NCBI RefSeq assembly: GCF_002705925.1
Contig: NZ_NKRE01000001.1
Span: 1 to 64,000, forward strand
Direction: 5' to 3'
From: Mycobacterium ostraviense
GTDB taxonomy: Bacteria; Actinomycetota; Actinomycetes; Mycobacteriales; Mycobacteriaceae
DNA length: 64,000 nt
The position numbers and the translations under genes were made by a program. The stretch's first letter is position 1. Each line of letters begins with the position of its first letter. Under the pieces are notes generated by a model. It was not told the DNA's origin. It saw only the letters and a program-made list of their open reading frames with translations, and ran no database searches. Shown here piece after piece: positions 8,873-17,882 of this stretch.

Positions 8873-9655
8873 ATGCCAAACCGACTGACCGGCAAAGTCG
8901 CTCTTGTCAGCGGGGGCGCCCGGGGAATGGGGGCCTCGCACGTGCGGGCGCTGGTGGCCGAGGGCGCCAAAGTGGTCTTCGGCGACATCCTCGACGAGGA
9001 GGGCAACGCCGTGGCCGCCGAGATCGGAGACGCGGCCTACTACGTCCACCTCGACGTCACCGATCCCGATCAATGGGAGGCAGCGGTTGAGGCGGCGCTG
9101 AGCAGGTTCGGCGGGCTCGACATTCTGGTGAACAACGCCGGCATCCTCAACATCGGAACCATCGAGGACTACGCACTGTCGGAATGGCGGCGGATTCTCG
9201 ACGTCAACCTCACCGGCGTGTTCCTGGGCATCCGCGCGGTCGTCAAGCCCATGAAAGCTGCCGGCCGCGGGTCCATCATCAATGTCTCCTCCATCGAAGG
9301 GCTGGCCGGCACCATGGCCTCCCACGGCTATACCGCGACCAAGTTCGGGGTGCGAGGCTTGACCAAGTCGACGGCGGTCGAACTCGGAGTCAACGGAATC
9401 CGGGTGAACTCCATTCATCCCGGACTCGTCAAGACACCAATGACGCAGTGGGTGCCCGAGGACCTGTTCCAGACCGCGCTCGGCCGCGCCGCCGAACCGC
9501 AGGAGGTGTCCAACCTCGTCGTGTACCTGGCCAGTGACGAGTCGAGTTATTCCACCGGTTCGGAATTCGTCGTCGACGGCGGCACCGTGGCCGGTCTGGG
9601 ACACAAAGACTTCTCCGCCATCGACGTTGCCCAGCAACCTGATTGGGTCACGTAG
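8873..9655 (+). CDS. fabG3: SDR, FabG3-like (20-beta-hydroxysteroid dehydrogenase family)
   Basis: A 260-aa protein starting at the ATG at 8873 (MPNRLTGKVALVSGGARGMG). It carries GGARGMG for NAD binding, the NNAGILNIGTIEDYALSEW block, SSIEG and YTATKFGVRG for catalysis, and ends DVAQQPDWVT. The order and wording of these blocks closely match M. tuberculosis Rv2002 (FabG3), an NADH-dependent 20-beta-hydroxysteroid dehydrogenase-like enzyme. The frame upstream of 8873 overlaps the methyltransferase promoter region and is not conserved. Intact and probably monocistronic, with a hairpin 12 nt after the stop. Confidence 0.86.
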   Translation: MPNRLTGKVALVSGGARGMGASHVRALVAEGAKVVFGDILDEEGNAVAAEIGDAAYYVHLDVTDPDQWEAAVEAALSRFGGLDILVNNAGILNIGTIEDYALSEWRRILDVNLTGVFLGIRAVVKPMKAAGRGSIINVSSIEGLAGTMASHGYTATKFGVRGLTKSTAVELGVNGIRVNSIHPGLVKTPMTQWVPEDLFQTALGRAAEPQEVSNLVVYLASDESSYSTGSEFVVDGGTVAGLGHKDFSAIDVAQQPDWVT

Positions 9656-9666
9656 AGCTTCTATCA

Positions 9667-9681
9667 GGACCGACAAGGTCC
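9667..9681. terminator. Short hairpin after fabG3-like gene
   Basis: GGACC-GACAA-GGTCC forms a perfect 5-bp GC-rich stem with a 5-nt loop, starting 12 nt after the stop codon. A terminator is plausible; there is no T tract. Confidence 0.3.
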
Positions 9682-10042
9682 AGTCGCGAGCCGCCCGCCG
9701 GAGTGCGTCCAGCCCCGAGACGACCGGATGATCTTCCGGGCGAGCGGTGAATCCCACGCCGGCAAGGCAGTGGCGCCCACCGACCAGCGACGCACAGAAA
9801 ACGCCTGCCCACCACGGGATTCCCCTACATCGGCCCTCTCTCTCCGGTCGCACCAGACTGCCTGGGACACAAGGGAGGATGGCCGTCGCAGACCCGATCT
9901 GTTGCGCCCAACAGATCGGTGCCGGTCTCGCCAGCAGGTTCACCGGCCGTCCGCGACGGCAATCACAGTTCCACACGAATCACCGGTGCCGCCGATACCC
10001 GATTCCCAACTTCCAGCGAGAAGTTCAGCCGCGCAGTGGATT
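9682..10042. other. Intergenic stretch, nothing recognised
   Basis: About 360 nt between the SDR and the end of the PE pseudogene. Short frames on both strands have no recognisable product, and no RNA gene was seen. Confidence 0.4.
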
Positions 10043-10666
10043 AGATGCTCCAGGCCGGCCATCGCGTAAACCCCATCTGGTTGGTGATCACCTGGTGTAT
10101 GAAGGCTGCTGGATCAGCAGCGGCAAGGGACCGGAAGGCGGCTTGGACATTCGCCGGCGCATTGGCTCAACACCGCCGGGAAGTTGGTGACGGCGTTGTG
10201 CACTGCTGTGGCGGCCAATTGGCCGTAGCCCACCTGGTTGGCGATGAACTGGTACAGGAAGGGCGCCGGATTGGCAGCTACGGCGCTTCCGAGGCTCTGC
10301 AGGTTGGCGACCGTATTCGAGAACAGCGTCTGGTACGGGCCGGCGACCGTGGGCCCCGAAGGTGCGAAGCACAGCCGATGCGTTGCTGATCGTTTCCGAA
10401 ATGCTTTGCAGCTCAGCCTGAATCGGACCAGACACCAGCGCGGCGGCGGCGCCGCTCCCTAGCGCCCTCGCCGCAGCGGTGTCACCCCCGATCAGCGGCC
10501 CGCGCAGCAACGCCTGGGCGGGCGCGTTCACCGCACTCAGCAGACTCCGTGCACCGGCGGCCTCCGCATGGGCATATGCGCCGGCGCCAGCGCTCAATAG
10601 GCTCACAAACTCGTCGTGAAAGACTCCAGCCTGAGCGCTGACGGCTTGAAATTCCTGACCGTGTGC

Positions 10667-10697
10667 GCTGAATGTCGCCCGCCACGGTGATGGGACC
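10667..10697 (+). repeat. Left target duplication and left inverted repeat of the IS21 element
   Basis: GCTGAA at 10667-10672 is the target duplication; the inverted repeat starts with TGTC at 10673 and ends with GTGATGGGACC at 10697. It matches the right end except for five positions within 25. Confidence 0.88.
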
Positions 10698-12639
10698 GGT
10701 TTGAGCTGGGTTTAGCCACGGTCATGGGACCACCCGTTTGCCAGTAATGGGACCACCGGCGTGTCGTGCCGGTGGTTGCTCGATTACTGGATCGGATCGC
10801 TTCACATCGATCGATGTGGAGGAGGTCCGCTGGATGTTTCGGGAGGTTTCGGTGATCGAGGTACGTGAGATGTTGCGGGTGTGGATGTTGGGTGCTGGCT
10901 TGCGCAGGGTCGGCGCGCTGGCCGGGGTGGACCGCAAGACCGCTCGCCGGTATACCGACGCGGCGGTGGCGGCGGGTTTGGATCGCGGCGGCGACCCTGA
11001 TCAGCTGACTGATGAGTTGATCGCCGCGGTGGTGGAGGCGGTGCGCCCGGATCGCCCCAATGGGCACGGTGCGGCGTGGGAATTGTTGTGCGCCAACCAT
11101 GATCGGATCGCCAAGTGGGTCAGTGCGGGTTTGACCGTGGTCAAGATCGGTGACCTTTTGGCGCGGGACGGGGTGCTGGTGCCGCAGCGCACCTTGCACC
11201 GTTACTGCGAGCAGCGCACCGAGTATCAAGGCCGGGGTGGCACGGTGCCGGTGGTCGACGGCGAACCCGGTGCGGAGTGTCAGATCGATTTCGCCCGGAT
11301 GGGGATGCTGTTTGACTCTTCGGCTGGTCGGCGGCGAGTGGTGCACGCGCTGATCTTCACCGCCGTGTATTCGCGGCACATGTTCGTGTGGTTGACGTTT
11401 TCCCAAACCCTGGAGGCGATCATCGCCGGGTGTGAGGCCGCCTGGCGGTTCTTCGGCGGCGTCTTTAAGGTGCTAATCCCCGACAATATGACACCGGTTG
11501 TGCCCAAGGCGGATTCAGTTAACCCGCAGTTCAGCGTGGGCTGGTTGGAGTACGCCCAGGCCCGTGGGTTTGTCACCGACCCGGCGCGGGTGGCCCACCC
11601 GAAAGATAAACCTCGGGTCGAGCGGATGGTGCAGTACGTGCGCGGCAACTTCTTCGCCGGCGAAGAATTCGTGGATCTGGCCGATGCCCAAGCCCGCGCC
11701 GAAGCCTGGTGCGCCGATAAGGCCGGCCAGCGTATCCATGGCACCATCTGCGCCCGCCCGGCGGTGGTGTTCGCCGAGTGTGAGGCTGCTCTGTTGTTGC
11801 CCGCGCCCACCGCGGTCTATCAGGTGCCGATCTACGCGCAGGCCAAAGTACACCGCGACTACCACGTGCAGGTCGGTAAGGCTTTGTACTCGATACCCGA
11901 ACACCTTCGCGGACAGACGCTTTCGGTGCGCGCTGACGGTGAGTTGGTGAAAATGTTTCACCGCGGCCAGCTGGTCAAAACACATCCCCGCCAACCGGCC
12001 GGGGGCCGCTCCACCGACCCCGCCGATCTGCCCGCCGACAAGAGCGGCTACGCCATGCGCGATCTGGCCCGGCTGATCGCCACGGCCGCCGGGCATGGAC
12101 CCGATATCGGCATCTACGCCGAACGGCTGCTGGATCACCAGCTGCCCTGGACGCGGATGCGGCAGGTCTATCGGCTACTCGGGCTGGTCAAACGCTACGG
12201 CGCCGCGCCGGTGGATACCGCCTGCGGACGCGCCCTGGAGCTCGATGTCATCTCGGTGCCCAAGATCGCGGCCATGCTGGAAAAGGCCACCGAAAACACC
12301 CCTGCCGAGCCGCCGCGAGCAGCCTGCGGGCTGGGCCCGGCACGCTTTGCCCGCGACCCGGGCGAATACCGCACCAGCACATCTCGGCCCAAGCCGGACT
12401 GGATGAGGATCATCGACGGCGGCGCACTTGACTCTTCCACCCAGGAGGAGGGGCCCAATCCGCTGTCGATCGGCTCACCTCCACAGCCCACGAACTCGTC
12501 ATCGAAGGCCAGTCCTACCGGCGACGCCAAAAACCCTCAGTTGACACCACCCCCAAGACCCCCGATCATCCCCTGTGAGCCAAACAGGTGGTCCCTAGCT
12601 GCTGGCAAACCGGTGGTCCCATCACCCTGGCAAATGACA
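10673..12639 (+). mobile_element. IS21-family insertion sequence with internal deletion (1967 bp)
   Basis: The ends are 25-bp imperfect inverted repeats, both starting TGTC and sharing GTGATGGGACC. Additional internal copies of ATGGGACCACC and TTTGCCAG sit near both ends, typical of the multiple terminal repeats of IS21 elements. The flanking target duplication is GCTGAA (10667-10672 and 12640-12645), and removing the element plus one copy restores the PE reading frame exactly. It contains istA, but only the last 43 codons of istB, so it is a deletion derivative shorter than the usual 2-2.5 kb. Confidence 0.9.
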
Positions 12640-12792
12640 GCTGAACAACGCCGAGATAGCCGCCGATACCTCGTCAGCGCCTGCGGCCAGGATCCCGGTG
12701 GTGGGCGCGGCGGCGGCCGCAGTGGCCTCGTTGATACCCGAGCGCAGACCAACAAGGTCTTGCGCGCAGCTTCAACCAGCTCGGCACCATGA
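10834..12792 (+). CDS. istA: IstA-type transposase (IS21), fused at its 3' end to out-of-frame istB and flank
   Basis: From ATG 10834, preceded by GGAGGAGG, the protein starts [17 protein letters not shown] with an N-terminal helix-turn-helix ([19 protein letters not shown]). The DDE catalytic core is complete: D152 in [11 protein letters not shown]217 in [10 protein letters not shown] and E263 in [15 protein letters not shown]. The family-like sequence ends near DPGEYRT (about 12370). After that the frame passes through leftover istB DNA in the wrong frame, through the right inverted repeat, and stops at 12790-12792 inside the PE gene, so the C-terminal 130 residues are artificial. Catalytic residues are intact, but transposition normally also needs IstB, which is missing here. 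Confidence 0.85.
   Translation: MFREVSVIEVREMLRVWMLGAGLRRVGALAGVDRKTARRYTDAAVAAGLDRGGDPDQLTDELIAAVVEAVRPDRPNGHGAAWELLCANHDRIAKWVSAGLTVVKIGDLLARDGVLVPQRTLHRYCEQRTEYQGRGGTVPVVDGEPGAECQIDFARMGMLFDSSAGRRRVVHALIFTAVYSRHMFVWLTFSQTLEAIIAGCEAAWRFFGGVFKVLIPDNMTPVVPKADSVNPQFSVGWLEYAQARGFVTDPARVAHPKDKPRVERMVQYVRGNFFAGEEFVDLADAQARAEAWCADKAGQRIHGTICARPAVVFAECEAALLLPAPTAVYQVPIYAQAKVHRDYHVQVGKALYSIPEHLRGQTLSVRADGELVKMFHRGQLVKTHPRQPAGGRSTDPADLPADKSGYAMRDLARLIATAAGHGPDIGIYAERLLDHQLPWTRMRQVYRLLGLVKRYGAAPVDTACGRALELDVISVPKIAAMLEKATENTPAEPPRAACGLGPARFARDPGEYRTSTSRPKPDWMRIIDGGALDSSTQEEGPNPLSIGSPPQPTNSSSKASPTGDAKNPQLTPPPRPPIIPCEPNRWSLAAGKPVVPSPWQMTAEQRRDSRRYLVSACGQDPGGGRGGGRSGLVDTRAQTNKVLRAASTSSAP
12450..12578 (+). 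pseudogene. istB: Remnant of the 3' end of istB
   Basis: In a frame different from istA, the sequence [18 protein letters not shown] followed by SYRRRQKPS and a TGA at 12576-12578 matches the C-terminal end of IstB AAA+ helper proteins (DRL...H.....G.SYR). The ATPase core with Walker motifs is absent, so an internal deletion of most of istB has brought this tail next to istA. Confidence 0.65.
12615..12645 (-). repeat. Right inverted repeat and right target duplication of the IS21 element
   Basis: GGTCCCATCAC starts the repeat at 12615 and GACA ends it at 12639; the duplicate target GCTGAA follows at 12640-12645. Confidence 0.88.
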
Positions 12793-12805
12793 ACATCAAT
12801 GACAT

Positions 12806-13129
12806 TTCGGCCTCCCTCGCCTAGGACCGTCGTGACCGGGCGGTCATCCGGGCAATCCGACGCTAAACCTACTCACGGGTAAGTTTCCGAATTCACAGTA
12901 CTCGCAGGGTTTGCTACCAAACCACACAGGAAACCTGCCGCGCTGACGCCGGCGTTGACTCGGCATCGATGGAGCCACCGGCACCTGAGGCACCGGACGG
13001 TTCTCCTTAAGCCATCCTTAAGCTGCACTGGTTGCTCGGACAAGCTGGCCATCGCATCGGTACCAAGGCCACCTGATTTGAGGACTCAAGTCACTAGAAC
13101 CAGCGGACGGGGCTGGGTGAGATGGTGGC
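12806..13129. other. Divergent intergenic region between PE pseudogene and CBS gene
   Basis: About 320 nt with no gene. It holds the ribosome-binding site of the PE gene at its left edge and an inverted repeat, GGTTTG-CTAC-CAAACC (12908-12923), which could be an operator or hairpin; its role is unknown. Confidence 0.4.
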
Positions 13130-13546
13130 GTGACTACTCTTCCTTCTGCCGGATCGCTTCCGATTTCCACCGTTGCCGGTGACCCGGTGGCGCGTGTCGT
13201 CGCCGACGCCACAGTGGCCGATGTAGCCAACGCGATGGTCGCCGACAACGTCGGGGCAATTGTCATCGGCGACGACGAACGTCCCGCCGCGCTGGTCAGC
13301 GAACGCGACATCGTCCGGGTCGTGGCCGCCGGGAAAGACCCGAATGCGGTACGGGCCCTAGACATCGCCAGCACCAAGCTGGTGTGGTGCGACGCCGAGG
13401 CGACCGTCGACCAGGTGGCCAACTGGATGATGCAGCGCTACATCCGTCACGTTCTGGTGGAGCAGGACGGTACGCCGGCTGGGATCGTTTCGGCTCGCGA
13501 CCTGCTCGGCGTCTACTGCGCCGAAGCCGATCTCGACATGGGCTGA
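13130..13546 (+). CDS. CBS-domain pair protein
   Basis: A 138-aa protein starting at GTG 13130. It consists of two CBS motifs: residues about 12-67 (DATVADVANAMVADNVGAIV, then SERDIVRVVAAG) and about 75-132 (DEATVDQVANWMMQ-type helix and RHVLVEQDGTPAGIVSARDLLG). Stand-alone CBS pairs form Bateman modules that bind adenosyl nucleotides and act as regulators. No partner domain or neighbouring enzyme shows what it regulates; the convergent gene is the amidohydrolase, 14 nt away. Confidence 0.88.
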   Translation: MTTLPSAGSLPISTVAGDPVARVVADATVADVANAMVADNVGAIVIGDDERPAALVSERDIVRVVAAGKDPNAVRALDIASTKLVWCDAEATVDQVANWMMQRYIRHVLVEQDGTPAGIVSARDLLGVYCAEADLDMG

Positions 13547-13560
13547 CCCGGGACCGGCGG

Positions 13561-14829
13561 TCAGAATGCGTCAGGGCTGCATTGGATGTCGGCCCGCACC
13601 GGGTGACGATACAACCGCGCGGCGTTCTCCCAGGTGACCTTGCGGATCACCGGCTCGGGCAGCCCGCCGATCTGTTCGTAGATTGTTTGTTGGGTGTGCG
13701 GCCACGTCGAATCGCAGTGTGGATAGTCGGCTTCCAGCATGACGTTGTCGGCGCCGATGCGGTCGTACTGGACGAACGACGACTTGTCCTCCACCGCGCA
13801 GAACCAGAAGTTGCGGGTGAAAACCTCTGCCGGAGTGAGGCTTTCACCCAGAGCCTGCCAAGTGCCATACATCTGGTGATAGCTCAGCATGTGGTCGAGG
13901 CGATCCAGCAGTCCTGCGACCCAGCCGATTCCGCCCTCCGACAAACAGATCTTGAGATCGGGGAACCTGCTGGGCAGACCGGAGTACAACCAGTCGACCG
14001 CAGCCGAAATGGCATAGGCGAAAAACAGCACACCCGCGACATCCGGCGGCGCGTCGTCGGTGGTGGACGGCGACGAACCCGACGACCCGATATGCAGATT
14101 GACCACCGTGCCGGTTTCGGCGCACTCGGCCATCATCGGATCCCAGTGGCCCGAATGGATACTCGGCAACCCCAGCATCGCCGGGTTCTCGGTGAACGTG
14201 ACCGCGTGAAAGCCACGCTCGGCGTTCTCACGGATCATCGTCGCGCCGAGTTCGGGATCCAGCAGCCAGGGCAACTGGCAGGCGATGATCCGGTCCGGAT
14301 ACGACCCCGCCCACACCTCGAGGTGCCAGTCGTTCCACGCTCGCACCGACGCCAGCGCCAGGTCGCGATCCTTGGTCACCTGCTGCAGCCGCTGGCCGGC
14401 GAAACCGGGCAAGAACGACGGGAAGTTCAGTGAGGCGTAGACGCCGTTAAGATCCATGTCTTTAATGCGCTCGTGGATATCCCATGCGCCCCTGCGCATC
14501 TCGTCAAAGCGCACCGGCTCGAAACCGTACTCGGCCACCGGCCGCCCCACCACGGCGTTGAAGCCGACGTTGGGCAACACCTGGCCGTCGTAGACCCACG
14601 CCTGTCCACCCTCGGCAGTGTCCACCACGCGCGGCGCCCGGTCGGCGAACCTTCGGGGCAGACGTCCGGTGAAGGTATCCGGCGGCTCGACGATGTGGTC
14701 GTCGACCGAGATCACCGTGTAGTGGCGTCTTGCCCGCGGCGGGTCGGGCAGAAAGGTCACCGACCGGTTCGCACCGGTCTCGGCGGTCGTGAAGTTCGGG
14801 TCCGCGGCCAACTCGTCGATCGATTTCAT
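13561..14829 (-). CDS. Amidohydrolase 2 family protein
   Basis: A 422-aa TIM-barrel metal-dependent hydrolase of the amidohydrolase-2 (ACMSD/gamma-resorcylate decarboxylase-like) type. The N-terminal VISVDDHIVEPPDTF supplies the D-x-H metal motif; VNLHIGSSG (about residue 245) gives a further His; the C-terminal VMLEADYPHCDSTWP contains the conserved Asp and His. It is the third gene of an operon after the acyl-CoA ligase and class II aldolase, starting 6 nt after the aldolase stop. Decarboxylation or C-C hydrolysis of an aromatic or ring-derived acid is the likely chemistry, inferred from family and context. Confidence 0.86.
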   Translation of the reverse strand: MKSIDELAADPNFTTAETGANRSVTFLPDPPRARRHYTVISVDDHIVEPPDTFTGRLPRRFADRAPRVVDTAEGGQAWVYDGQVLPNVGFNAVVGRPVAEYGFEPVRFDEMRRGAWDIHERIKDMDLNGVYASLNFPSFLPGFAGQRLQQVTKDRDLALASVRAWNDWHLEVWAGSYPDRIIACQLPWLLDPELGATMIRENAERGFHAVTFTENPAMLGLPSIHSGHWDPMMAECAETGTVVNLHIGSSGSSPSTTDDAPPDVAGVLFFAYAISAAVDWLYSGLPSRFPDLKICLSEGGIGWVAGLLDRLDHMLSYHQMYGTWQALGESLTPAEVFTRNFWFCAVEDKSSFVQYDRIGADNVMLEADYPHCDSTWPHTQQTIYEQIGGLPEPVIRKVTWENAARLYRHPVRADIQCSPDAF

Positions 14830-14835
14830 GGTCGT

Positions 14836-15612
14836 TCAGCTCAGAACTTCTGGATCAGCCTTGATGGTCATCCGCGCGGCGCCGGCCCAGTACACGTCGG
14901 CGGCGCGTTCGATAAGCGAGCGTTGCATACCCGCCATGTCCGTCCATTTCATCTGCACGGGTTCCTTGCCGGTGAGCATGACGTCGTAGGCCAGCTTGCA
15001 TACCCGTTCGATCGACGCCGCGCGGTAGACGGCTTCGGCGAGAGTGCGGCCGGTTGCGATGACGCCGTGGTTGGCCAGAATAGTCAGCTTGGCGTCTCCG
15101 ATATGCGCTGCGAGATCGGCTGCGCGGGAAGCGCTGTCGACTTCACCATCGTAGGTGTCGACCAGGCACAGGTCGTCGAGGAACAGCGAGCCCGTCTGAT
15201 GCACCAGGTCGGGCAGCCTGCCCAGCGCGGCCAGTACGCACACGTAGTAGGGGTGGTTGTGAATGACCACCCTTGCGTCATCCCGGACGCGGTGCAGTTC
15301 GGTATGGATGTGGATCGCCGGGGTGACATCCCACCGGCCGCGGACCACTTGCGCGTCGGCGTCCACCACGCAGATATCCGACGCGGTGAGCTCCTGCCAC
15401 CACAATCCCCACGGATTGACCAGCATGTCGCTGTGCCCGTCGGGTTGCCAGGTGATGTGTCCGGCCATGTTTTCGGCGAACCCGATCGCGGCAAGGTGGC
15501 GGAAGGCCACGGCCAGCGCCTGCTCATCGGACAGCTCGACCCCGATCGGGGGCATCACGGCCGGCGCCCACACCTCCAGACCGCCCGGGCGTGGCTCAGC
15601 AGTGTTCATCAT
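14836..15612 (-). CDS. Class II aldolase/adducin-like protein
   Basis: About 258 aa from the ATG at 15612 (MMNTAEPRPGG); the start overlaps the ligase stop by 17 nt. It has the class II aldolase fold with zinc ligands in AIHIHTELHRV and VVIHNHPYYVCV and a later ANHGVIATG block. FAENMAGHITWQPDG near the N-terminus is the phosphate/carboxylate loop. Family members are sugar-phosphate or hydroxy-acid aldolases or dehydratases. Here it sits between a CoA ligase and an amidohydrolase, so a non-sugar catabolic substrate is likely. The longer upstream frame (to 15669) lies inside the ligase gene and is not preferred. Confidence 0.86.
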   Translation of the reverse strand: MMNTAEPRPGGLEVWAPAVMPPIGVELSDEQALAVAFRHLAAIGFAENMAGHITWQPDGHSDMLVNPWGLWWQELTASDICVVDADAQVVRGRWDVTPAIHIHTELHRVRDDARVVIHNHPYYVCVLAALGRLPDLVHQTGSLFLDDLCLVDTYDGEVDSASRAADLAAHIGDAKLTILANHGVIATGRTLAEAVYRAASIERVCKLAYDVMLTGKEPVQMKWTDMAGMQRSLIERAADVYWAGAARMTIKADPEVLS

Positions 15613-17218
15613 CGACCTCCATCCTGGTGCGAATGTCTTCGCGAAGAGCGCTTTTGGCAACCTTGCCACCCGAGGAACGGGGCAGCTCGTCGACCACGAT
15701 CAGTCGCTCGGGCAGTAGCTCCTTGGAAAAGCCCAAGCCCAGCAGATGATTCACCAGGTCGGCCAGCTCCAGGGTGCGCGAGCCGACGAGTTCGGCATAG
15801 AGGCAGACCTTTTCGCCGAACACCGGATCGGGCATCGCGACCGCTGCGGCCACCGCGATCGCCGGATGAGTCAGCACGGCGTCTTCGACCTGCGCCGCAC
15901 TGATGTTCTTGCCGCCGCGCACAATGAACTCGGAGATCCGGCCGGTGACCGTCAGGTACCCCTCGGCGTCGATCTCGCAGAGGTCACCCATGCGCATCCA
16001 CCCGTCGCTGGTGAACAGCTTGTCGTGGTCGGTGCCGTCCAGATAGCCGAGGCTGGTCGCCGGTCCCCGGCAGGCAGGCTGGCCGCGACCCGTCGCGGTG
16101 ACGTCGCGATCCCCGTCGAAAAGCCGGACCGACATCTCCGGCAGCACCCGTCCAGCGGTCCGCAGCCGGCGTTGCCGCTCATCATCCAACGTGGTCCCGC
16201 TGAGCAGCCCGGTCTCGTTGGAGCCGTAGAACTGCAAGATCTTGGCCCCAGTGATTTCCTCGAACTCCGCGGCCGGCCGGTACGGCACCGCCTCACCGCC
16301 GGTGAAAACGACACGCAGCGAGCTCAGATCGTAATCCCGGCACCCGGCGTCGGCCATCAGCATCGTCAACTGCGTACTCACACAACACAACACCGTGACC
16401 CGGTGGTCGGCTATCGCCTGCGCAGCCGCCCTTGTGGTGAACCGGTCCAGGATCACCGCGGTGGCGCCAAGATGGATCGGAGTCGTATGACTGGTCCAGA
16501 TCCCGAACCCGAACGGTGTCGCGATGACCGGCAGGAACACGTCGCCAGCGGTCAACAACCCATGGGCGACGGCCTTCAGATGAAAGTAGTGCCAACGGTT
16601 TTGGGTATGCACCACACATTTGGGGCGCCCCGTGGTGCCGGAGGTGGAGTTGATCAGGAAGACGTCATCGGGCCCGAGCCGGCAGTCGATGTCCAGCGCC
16701 CCGGGTTTGGTCTCGACGCTCAGCGCCGGCGCTCCCCCGCGCCGGCCGAGCACCAGCAACGGCACCGGGTATTGCGCGGCCACACCCGCAGCAGCGTGGC
16801 TGCGCAGCCGGTCGCTGATCAGGATTTTCGGCCGGGTATCGCGCACAATCCGCGCGACTTCGCGAGGACCGGCACGCTCGCCGAGCCCGACGACTACGGC
16901 CCCGCAGCGCTCGATCGCGACGAACAGCGCGTGGATGGCTGCCGAGTCGCCGTGCCACACCGCCACCCGGTCTCCCCGCGCCACCCCGACGCTCGCCAGT
17001 TGTTCGGCCAAAGCCATAGCCGCACAGTGAAATTCATGCCAGGTCAGTGGTCCGCCGGGGTAGTCGACATAGGCGGCCCGGTCGGGTAAGAGCTCGGCGT
17101 TTCGACGCACCGCATCAGACAACGTGGTGTCCGACCACCAACCGGCCGCACGGTAACGAGCCGACTCGTCGGCACTGAACGCCGCAGAACCCACGGCATC
17201 GAGCCCACCGGCACCCAT
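15596..17218 (-). CDS. AMP-forming acyl/aryl-CoA ligase
   Basis: A 540-aa member of the ANL superfamily. The adenylation loop is INSTSGTTGRPKC (about residues 185-197), the A5 motif is LQFYGSNETG, the hinge and A8 region are MRMGDLCEIDAEGYLTVTGR and IVRGGKNISA, and the catalytic Lys is in SSGGKVAKSALRE at the C-terminus. The architecture resembles benzoate- or cyclohexanecarboxylate-CoA ligases. ATG 17218 (MGAGGLDAVGSAAF) is chosen since the open frame beyond it runs under the divergent GNAT gene. It heads the three-gene operon with the aldolase and amidohydrolase. Confidence 0.87.
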   Translation of the reverse strand: MGAGGLDAVGSAAFSADESARYRAAGWWSDTTLSDAVRRNAELLPDRAAYVDYPGGPLTWHEFHCAAMALAEQLASVGVARGDRVAVWHGDSAAIHALFVAIERCGAVVVGLGERAGPREVARIVRDTRPKILISDRLRSHAAAGVAAQYPVPLLVLGRRGGAPALSVETKPGALDIDCRLGPDDVFLINSTSGTTGRPKCVVHTQNRWHYFHLKAVAHGLLTAGDVFLPVIATPFGFGIWTSHTTPIHLGATAVILDRFTTRAAAQAIADHRVTVLCCVSTQLTMLMADAGCRDYDLSSLRVVFTGGEAVPYRPAAEFEEITGAKILQFYGSNETGLLSGTTLDDERQRRLRTAGRVLPEMSVRLFDGDRDVTATGRGQPACRGPATSLGYLDGTDHDKLFTSDGWMRMGDLCEIDAEGYLTVTGRISEFIVRGGKNISAAQVEDAVLTHPAIAVAAAVAMPDPVFGEKVCLYAELVGSRTLELADLVNHLLGLGFSKELLPERLIVVDELPRSSGGKVAKSALREDIRTRMEVDDEHC

Positions 17219-17332
17219 CACCAAATGATAGGAAAGCAGCGTGGCGTCATCCGAAGCCGCCACGGCGCGAATCCGCCACGCCGCGGCGCTACCCTCAACA
17301 CATCCCCTCGAGCAAAACCAGCGGGAGCGAGC

Positions 17333-17863
17333 GTGACGGAGATGCCCGACGGTATCTCGATCCGGCAAGCCGAGCCGGCGGACTACGCGAACGTCGCGCC
17401 GATGCACTACCAGAGTTGGCGACTGTCCTACCGGGGAATCGTGATCCCCGAGCTGCTCGATCTCTTCGATTGGCAGACGTGGATCGGTCGGGAATACCCG
17501 CTGGCGTTGAGCCGCGCCGGGTGGGCGATGTGGCTTGCCGAGTCGCGCGGCCGCATCGTCGGCGTGAGCATCTTCGGCCCGGAGCCGGGCAATCCCGACC
17601 ATCTCGAGATCGACGCCCTCTACGTCGCCGCGGGACATGAACGCCGGGGCATCGGCAGTCTCTTGCTCGACCATGCGCTCGGCTCCGAGCCCTCGCATGA
17701 CGCAGTCCTGTGGTGTGCCGAGATGAACCATCAGGCGCAGCGCTTCTACCAGAAGAAGGGCTTCCAGCCCGACGGGCGCTCCGACCCCTTGACCTTGATA
17801 CCGGGCGTGCTGGCGGTACCCCAGATAGGTTTCACCCTGCATCGATCCACCGGCCGGGGCTGA
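17333..17863 (+). CDS. GNAT-family N-acetyltransferase
   Basis: A 176-aa protein from GTG 17333 (VTEMPDGISIRQAEPADY). The acetyl-CoA site is ALYVAAGHERRGIGSLLLDHAL, with the RRGIG pyrophosphate loop at about residues 110-114, followed by AQRFYQKKGFQPDG, the conserved C-terminal block of the fold. Close relatives act on small molecules or protein N-termini; the acceptor cannot be predicted. It diverges from the CoA ligase and is convergent with the FHA-ABC exporter gene, whose stop is 20 nt away. Confidence 0.87.
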   Translation: MTEMPDGISIRQAEPADYANVAPMHYQSWRLSYRGIVIPELLDLFDWQTWIGREYPLALSRAGWAMWLAESRGRIVGVSIFGPEPGNPDHLEIDALYVAAGHERRGIGSLLLDHALGSEPSHDAVLWCAEMNHQAQRFYQKKGFQPDGRSDPLTLIPGVLAVPQIGFTLHRSTGRG

Positions 17864-17882
17864 GTCGTCCTACCGGTAACAA

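Larger units (their letters stand above)
10043..12805 (-). pseudogene. PE-family gene disrupted by an IS21 element and frameshifts
   Basis: Reading from the ATG at 12805 (preceded by GAGGGAGG) gives MSLMFMVP, then, after restoring two single missing bases, [19 protein letters not shown] and [11 protein letters not shown], the start of a PE domain. The element at 10673-12639 cuts the gene at codon LFS|AHGQ; the rest resumes at 10672 with AHGQEFQAVSAQAGVFHDEF and AGAYAHAEAAGARSLL. A further frameshift near 10355 leads to a linker (YQTLFSNTVANLQSLGSA, then NPAPFLYQFIANQVGYGQ) and a related second copy ending near 10043 (FIHQVITNQMGF). So at least three frameshifts plus the insertion. PE proteins are exported by ESX systems; this copy is dead. 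Confidence 0.85.

Noticed and set aside
17219..17842. N-terminal extension of the CoA ligase frame
   Set aside because: It lies under the divergent GNAT gene, and the ligase family begins near ATG 17218.
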